Assembly (NCBI GenBank): GCA_964017185.1
Contig: OZ024871.1
Coordinates: 27,938,488-28,002,487 of the forward strand
Direction: 5' to 3'
Length of the DNA: 64,000 nt
Source of the DNA: Rugalucina vietnamica
Taxonomy: Eukaryota; Mollusca; Bivalvia; Lucinida; Lucinidae
A program made the position numbers and the translations under genes. Numbering within the stretch: position 1 is the stretch's first letter; the number at the start of each line of letters is the position of its first letter. Shown piece by piece: positions 60,301-64,000 of the stretch. The notes below the pieces were generated by a model. The model had not been told where the DNA came from. It was given only the letters and a program-made list of their open reading frames with translations, and ran no database searches.

Positions 60301-63142
60301 AAACTTTTTTCAAGCTCAGCTCAGCTGAGCATGAAATTTCAACTGCTCATAAATGCTAAAATAGTCAAAATTAGTGGAAAATACAGATTCATACCTCAAA
60401 ATCTGGTAATTTATCCTGCTAATAAATGTTAAAATGCCAAATGTTGGCATTTTAACATTTATGAGCAGGATAAATTTTAGTCTCAGCTGAGCTGACCATG
60501 AAAAAAGTTTTATAACCTCGGGGCCTGGTCTAGTGGTAGATTACTGGACTCGGGAACGAGAGGTATACTTACGTGTATTGTCCTTGAGAAAGATAGTACT
60601 GGTGGAAGTAGTGCCTCCATCTGGATATGACTGAAAATCGTTTACTTGGATGTTAAGCTATAACCAAACCAAACCAATTTTTTAATATATTATTTTAACA
60701 GAATTGGGTTAAGTTTTATTCAAAAAAAAGGACATGGTTAAATAACTTTAGCATGGAATCATACCTGCTGTAAATGAAAACTGAACTTCATTTGGCACTC
60801 CTCTGTCTCCATCTAAAGCTCTTACTGTAAAGAAATGATGACCCTGAAAAATAAACAAGCTCTATATAATAACCATATAAATCATTTTCTGAACAAATTG
60901 AAAATGAGTTTCGTGAGGCAAAGTGGCACTTTACCAGACAGCTTTTAGACATACTGTTCATGGCTTGATTTAAAACAGCTCTCATTTGCTATTATAGTTT
61001 GTCCGAGTTAACAAAGTAATACTTAAAATATTTATGGTTTTTGTTAATTTATAAATCTATTCATTACATGTATTTTATTCATACCGTGAACTTTCGAAGG
61101 CCGGAATTTGATGGAGAAAAACATGTTGCTCTGTTGTAGATGGGCACCTGAACTCGACTTGCAGATTTGTGTTGTAGTATTTCTTTAAAATTTATTTTGG
61201 TCTTGAAACTGATTCTTACTATTGCTATATTTTCCGAAATGGTTATCACATAAGGTGTTCCCTGTATTTGTGGAGCTGTATCTTGAACATCCAGTATCCT
61301 GATTATTAACTCCTTGCTCGAATTTAATCCTCCACCATCCTGTGGACAATACCAACATTTTGTATGAGATCATCATGAAAATATGTTTTTTATATGCAAA
61401 AAAAAAAAAAAACAAAAAAAAAAAACAAAGAGACAGATCAGTTGTGCACCAGCCAGAGAAATAAACACATACATTTTATATAAACGAGATACAGGAAGCC
61501 AGCCTGTCATTCTTATCTAAATAAACCTTCATGTCAGTATCTTTTGATTGCTCCTCGGGTGGATGTATTTTGAAAGTGTATCCCTTTTCCATCATGCCGA
61601 TATGCCACTGTCTATATGTTGTAGCTCCTATTCTAAAACTACGACCCTTATAAAGTGAAGTATCCAAATTACAAAAGTTTACGCAGTGAGTATACCGGTA
61701 GTACAATTGATAAACTATATATTTTTCTCAACATTTTCATTAGTGTGGTGTTAATGTTTTACAAATCTTTCTTACACTACACATACCACTGCTAAAACTG
61801 TGAATTGGAAATAAGAAATTTCCTCAAAGTCTACAGAGCCAACAAGTGTAACATCTCCAGTAGTTTCGTCCATTCTGAATGTCTGTCGAAATTTTTCGGC
61901 ATCACTTGTGCTCTAGATCGAAATAATTATAACTGACGCATGGCATTTCTTCTGTATTCAGTATTTTATACAATCTTTATCTCTTGAAAACTTCAATAGC
62001 TTGAAAGAATACCCCTAACAATGCACTGATGTGATGGAAAATAAATGTAAACTAAACGAGAATTGGTCTTAATTGCTGAAAATAGTAAATGAAAATAAAA
62101 TGCTTCTATGCTTAAATTAAAGTAGCTCCCACATGAACTTTATATTATATATCATCACGTTATATTTTACTATGCTGCTGATGTAATGAAATCGATAATT
62201 GTAAAACTCACCTGTGTGTTGGGCTGAAAACAGAAAAAAAATATCTGGTTTAATAAATTCTTTTATGCATGGTTTTGGATACAGACAAAATTATTTCTCT
62301 GCAAACATTTAATGCGTTGGACATATTAAGCCATGGGATTATGATCAGTCAAGAAGACCACTGTTTTACCTCGAAATGCATTTAAGTTACTCAAGACATA
62401 TTTCACAGTTCATCGATTTTGCTTGAAGATCATCTGATATCATTTCTAGTGTGGCTTTATTTGTTATTTTTAGTGAAAAAATACCGACGTTGCATTTAGA
62501 TCAGCTGAATGACAATCAGTTTGTTACCTCCATGAAATATGATACGATGCCACCCGGTCCTGTGTCCGGATCAGTTGCCTTGATATTTCTATATGTAAAC
62601 GACTGGTCATGCATCTGTGAAACAAGACAGGTATATGTCATAATACTATCAAAATAAGCCAAGTTATACTAAAGAGCCAAAAGGAATATATTTTAGTCCC
62701 TGATATCTCATTCTATGAATAAAATAATTGTACCGTTCATATTCCAAATCAATATTATCCAAAGTACAGAGATACAGAGTTTAACTCCAGTGTTTGCAGC
62801 AGCCATTTCCATTATGTATGTTATAAAGGTTGAATAGTATATTTAATAAATAAAATATAGTAATTAGGTCCTTTGGAAATAATGGTTAGATACTTTAGAA
62901 GCAGTACAAACAGCCTAAGGGAGAAGTTGAGCCATATTGGATTTCGGTAAATGAACCCACTTCAGTGACTCTTTACAAACTGGCAACGAAAGCCAGACAC
63001 AGAAAGCCGGTTTCACAACCGTTTCTGTCAACAGTAGGACGACATGTGCTACCTCTGATAAGTCGACATTATATGGCAGATTTTGGAAAACTGGAACTTC
63101 ATCATTGACGTCAGAAACAATCAACTCGATCACCACAGTTAC
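54238..63142 (-). CDS. transmembrane cadherin, C-terminal part (12 coding exons seen; 5' end outside window)
   Basis: The visible exons join in frame to about 456 codons: the end of one cadherin repeat, three further repeats, a Thr-rich stalk (VRTTTPATTTIRTTTT), one membrane helix and a short tail. Calcium-binding motifs seen: DVNDEVP and DLNDNPPEF linkers, ATDPDTG, DFE, ALDGDRG, EIDRDSG and VIDKDQ; the linker DVQDTAP is a degenerate one. The family mediates calcium-dependent cell adhesion or signalling at the surface. The tail (about 47 residues, ending VVDTNA) has no catenin-binding region, so it is not a classical cadherin; a protocadherin- or cadherin-related-type molecule is more likely. 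I cannot name the orthologue. Confidence 0.93.
54641..54725 (-). CDS. cadherin exon, transmembrane helix
   Basis: Encodes SLLGALFAVILLIWASVFTA then LYCYKRH: one hydrophobic helix followed by a basic stop-transfer segment. Confidence 0.92.
54853..56646. mobile_element. element with TATACCCCCCGCAAAA ends round a minisatellite
   Basis: Exact 16-bp inverted ends TATACCCCCCGCAAAA and TTTTGCGGGGGGTATA, 1.8 kb apart, in the cadherin intron before the transmembrane exon. The right end also has a (ACGGAATG)n run at 56542-56595. No transposase frame. Architecture parallels 47746-50018. Confidence 0.85.
55090..56375 (-). repeat. minisatellite, about 7 units of 190 bp
   Basis: Recurring CTTCATGCACATCTTCAATA, GAAAGCCCTAGGAGGAGTTG and ATGGCTATGTTGAAAAATGC, spaced 178-193 bp (near 55131, 55321, 55499, 55690, 55880, 56071, 56264). 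Confidence 0.93.
56753..56813. mobile_element. tiny relative of the C-run elements
   Basis: GGTATACCCCTGCAAACCCC at the left and TTTTAAGGGGGTATA at the right, 60 bp apart, resemble the ends of 54853-56646 without an interior. Confidence 0.45.
57235..57379 (-). CDS. cadherin exon, Thr-rich stalk
   Basis: Encodes ILAIERDTPEKYTSSATLSI then VRTTTPATTTIRTTTTPRYK, likely an O-glycosylated juxtamembrane stalk. Confidence 0.9.
57412..57612 (+). repeat. complete tRNA-derived SINE with target duplication
   Basis: A box ATGGCCGAGCGGTTAAGGGC (tRNA-Ser/Leu type), B box GTGGTTTGAGCCCC, body CTCGGGGTTCTC, tail GTCTCATATGAGCTGAAATG and GAAAGGGACGTAA, then an A-rich end. AGTTATTG is repeated at 57404-57411 and 57613-57620. 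Same family as the copies near 24.6 and 26.0 kb. Confidence 0.9.
57698..58721. mobile_element. mariner-like non-autonomous element
   Basis: Ends TATACTCATCAAAAGAAGTT and AACTTCTTTTGAGGAGTATA, then TAGCACCA / TGGTGCTA, bordered by TA. About 1.02 kb with no transposase frame. Tc1/mariner assignment rests on TA borders and end sequence. Confidence 0.75.
58777..58938 (-). CDS. cadherin exon
   Basis: Encodes ASNGVMEIMLRGKDGALTYN, FEPVPNVIASNGVPIIKLKS, PDILYSGSDSFTFT in the membrane-proximal repeat. Phase 0. Confidence 0.9.
59374..59577 (-). CDS. cadherin exon
   Basis: Encodes VTEVQTNFPQYGVTIASTFL, TVYIRDLNDNPPEFSQDVYF and ends RITVIDKDQ: a textbook repeat linker and start of the membrane-proximal repeat. 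Confidence 0.95.
59727..59935. repeat. imperfect tandem repeat (GTTCACAAAGTTTAAATCTATATG)
   Basis: About eight degenerate 24-30 bp units, preceded at 59648-59700 by a doubled ATTTTGATGAATATTGAACC. In a cadherin intron. Confidence 0.7.
59959..60080 (-). CDS. cadherin exon
   Basis: Encodes TCLTLFHIHERTGEVTIASE, IDRDSGVILAYGGVCELTVL. Confidence 0.92.
60286..60525. mobile_element. MITE-B full copy
   Basis: GGCCCCGAGGTTATAAAACT to AGTTTTATAACCTCGGGGCC are nearly perfect inverted ends; inner palindrome AAAATGCCAAATGTTGGCAT. Followed by a tRNA-like scrap (TCTAGTGGTAGATTACTGG). Confidence 0.85.
60765..60843 (-). CDS. cadherin exon
   Basis: Encodes GHHFFTVRALDGDRGVPNEV, QFSFTA. Confidence 0.92.
61220..61339 (-). 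CDS. cadherin exon (with possible in-frame extension to 61085)
   Basis: Encodes DGGGLNSSKELIIRILDVQD, TAPQIQGTPYVITISENIAI. Donor ATA|GTAAGA gives ENIAIGHHFFTVRALDGD, the exact spacing of a cadherin repeat. Reading on to a second donor at 61085 would add 45 open codons in phase. Confidence 0.88.
61489..61700 (-). mobile_element. possible tyrosine-recombinase fragment
   Basis: An intronic minus-strand frame with a YKGRSFRIGATT stretch recalls the HSFRIGAAT box of tyrosine recombinases carried by Crypton or DIRS-type elements. It is a broken fossil of uncertain family. Confidence 0.35.
61787..61912 (-). CDS. cadherin exon
   Basis: Encodes STSDAEKFRQTFRMDETTGD, VTLVGSVDFEEISYFQFTVL, AV: the G-x-V and DFE strand block of a cadherin repeat. 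Confidence 0.92.
62212..62223 (-). CDS. 12-nt cadherin microexon
   Basis: CCCAACACACAG between TTTTCAG and GTGAGT encodes PNTQ and keeps frame on both sides. Skipping it also keeps frame, so it may be alternatively included. Confidence 0.7.
62528..62614 (-). CDS. cadherin exon
   Basis: Encodes MHDQSFTYRNIKATDPDTGP, GGIVSYFME. Joined to the previous exon, LSE to ATD spacing is the canonical one for a cadherin repeat. Confidence 0.92.
63053..63142 (-). CDS. cadherin exon (first seen)
   Basis: Encodes VTVVIELIVSDVNDEVPVFQ and NLPYNVDLSE: the end of one cadherin repeat, its linker and the start of the next. Phase 0 at both ends. Confidence 0.9.
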
Positions 63143-63191
63143 CTGAAATATGTTCAGTAAGATGGTGATCGGAAATAAATATATAGAGGAT

Positions 63192-63341
63192 ATTTGCTTT
63201 TTTGAGGTGAATACCAAATATATTTCATCGAGTGAGTTGAAAACATCAGAATTTTCACGAGTGCGCAGCGCGAGTAAAAATTTTTTATGTTTTCAACTCA
63301 CGAGATGAAATATATTTGGTATTCACCGAAAAAAAGCAAAT
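63192..63341. mobile_element. foldback palindrome 2 (GCGC core)
   Basis: ATTTGCTTTTTTGAGGTGAA pairs with TTCACCGAAAAAAAGCAAAT; further in, CAAATATATTTCATC pairs with GATGAAATATATTTG. The loop reads CACGAGTGCGCAGCGCGAGT, almost the same as in foldback 1 although the arms are unrelated. Confidence 0.85.
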
Positions 63342-63345
63342 TTTC

Positions 63346-63745
63346 TTTTTATTTTATACAATAAACGGGCATTTTCCAATTCACAAGGCAGGCGGTGAAA
63401 ATGCAAAACCAAAAATTTTTGTAAACACAAATAATTTTGGTACCATATTGTTCCTTACGTTCCAACTAAGAAAATGAATACACACACTTTATGTTTTCGT
63501 TCATAAATAACGGATTTATAGGCGTTTGAATTTCTGAAGTGAGACACATTTAATGAAGTCAAGTAAATGGAAACGTCAGAAGTAATCCAAAATCTACAGT
63601 GAAGATATAGGCTGATATCAGTCACTAGTGACTTTTGATATCAGTGAGATTTGATATCAGTGAAATTTAGTATCAATGAAAATACCAATTTTATCAAGTT
63701 TTGATATACATTGGTTTTCACTAAAAAGTATAAAATAAAAAAGGA
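63346..63745. mobile_element. companion DNA next to foldback 2
   Basis: Bounded by TTTTTATTTTATAC and GTATAAAATAAAAAAGG. Begins ACAATAAACGGG, as the companion of foldback 1 begins ACAATAAACGG. Contains ATATCAGTGA repeats at 63615-63680. Confidence 0.5.
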
Positions 63746-63811
63746 CACCTTTTACTACTGCTATTGACTATTCCATCTTTTTAATAGTGGATATAAAGGC
63801 TTTGAATTCCG

Positions 63812-64000
63812 ATGGGTACAAATTGCGCACCTCTCGTAGCTGATTTATTTTTATACTGCTACGAAAGAGATTTCATGGATTCTCTCAACCATGATAATCA
63901 AGCTGATGTTATCGAGGCTTTTAATTCCACTTCTAGGTACCTCGATGACCTTTTGAACATTGACAACCCTTATTTTGAAGGTATGGTCAATCAAATTTAT
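63812..64000 (+). mobile_element. reverse-transcriptase fragment (retroelement, runs off window)
   Basis: The frame at the right edge carries a GTNCAPLVADLFLYCYE segment and a later RYLDDLL catalytic box of a reverse transcriptase. Family unsure: a Penelope-like or non-LTR element is possible. Only a fragment is visible, so completeness cannot be judged. Confidence 0.75.

Noticed and set aside
62915-63052. Extension of the cadherin exon beyond 63053
   Set aside because: A donor (GAG|GTAGCA) precedes it and the extension breaks cadherin repeat spacing.

Overview
The window is nuclear DNA of an animal, most likely a bivalve mollusc. It is AT-rich and intron-dense, and its coding genes are clearly metazoan: a ZSWIM8 orthologue, ribosomal protein S14 and a transmembrane cadherin. 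The repeat families resemble those I associate with bivalves. The species call is inference. All coordinates and splice sites were worked out by hand from the sequence. As an internal check, the coding exons of the two complete genes and the visible part of the third each sum to a multiple of three with all junction phases agreeing.

Layout. (1) 1-4864: repeat-filled DNA downstream of ZSWIM8. (2) 4865-31959, minus strand: a complete 21-exon ZSWIM8 gene of 1826 codons, the substrate receptor of a Cullin-RING ubiquitin ligase linked to Argonaute and microRNA turnover. Its large introns hold MITEs, a hAT element with a perfect 8-bp target duplication, a tandem duplication of about 1.1 kb and a decayed copy of exon 2. 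(3) 32-43 kb: a graveyard of LINEs, including one LINE with endonuclease and reverse transcriptase domains that is itself interrupted by an inverted LINE, mixed with local duplications. (4) 44-52.1 kb, plus strand: the RPS14 gene (151 codons in four coding exons), swollen by a 2.8-kb inverted-repeat element and by a nested pair of elements carrying a 150-bp minisatellite. (5) 54238 to at least 63142, minus strand: the 3' part of a cadherin gene (12 coding exons seen, 5' end outside the window), tail-to-tail with RPS14. (6) 63812-64000: a reverse-transcriptase fragment entering from the right edge.

The most striking non-genic signal is a family of about 235-bp terminal-inverted-repeat elements, called MITE-A here, with 16 copies spread over the window. 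Each has a strong internal stem-loop near one end. The stem differs between copies by paired, compensating changes and keeps one fixed A-A mismatch. The family makes 4-bp target duplications. Copies lie about 36-40 bp beyond the stop codons of both minus-strand genes and 20 bp beyond an RPS14 splice donor. Other notable items are two foldback elements with unrelated arms but the same GC-rich core, two elements with C-run terminal repeats wrapped round internal minisatellites, an inverted MITE pair flanking ZSWIM8 exons 12-14, and a 12-nt cadherin microexon.
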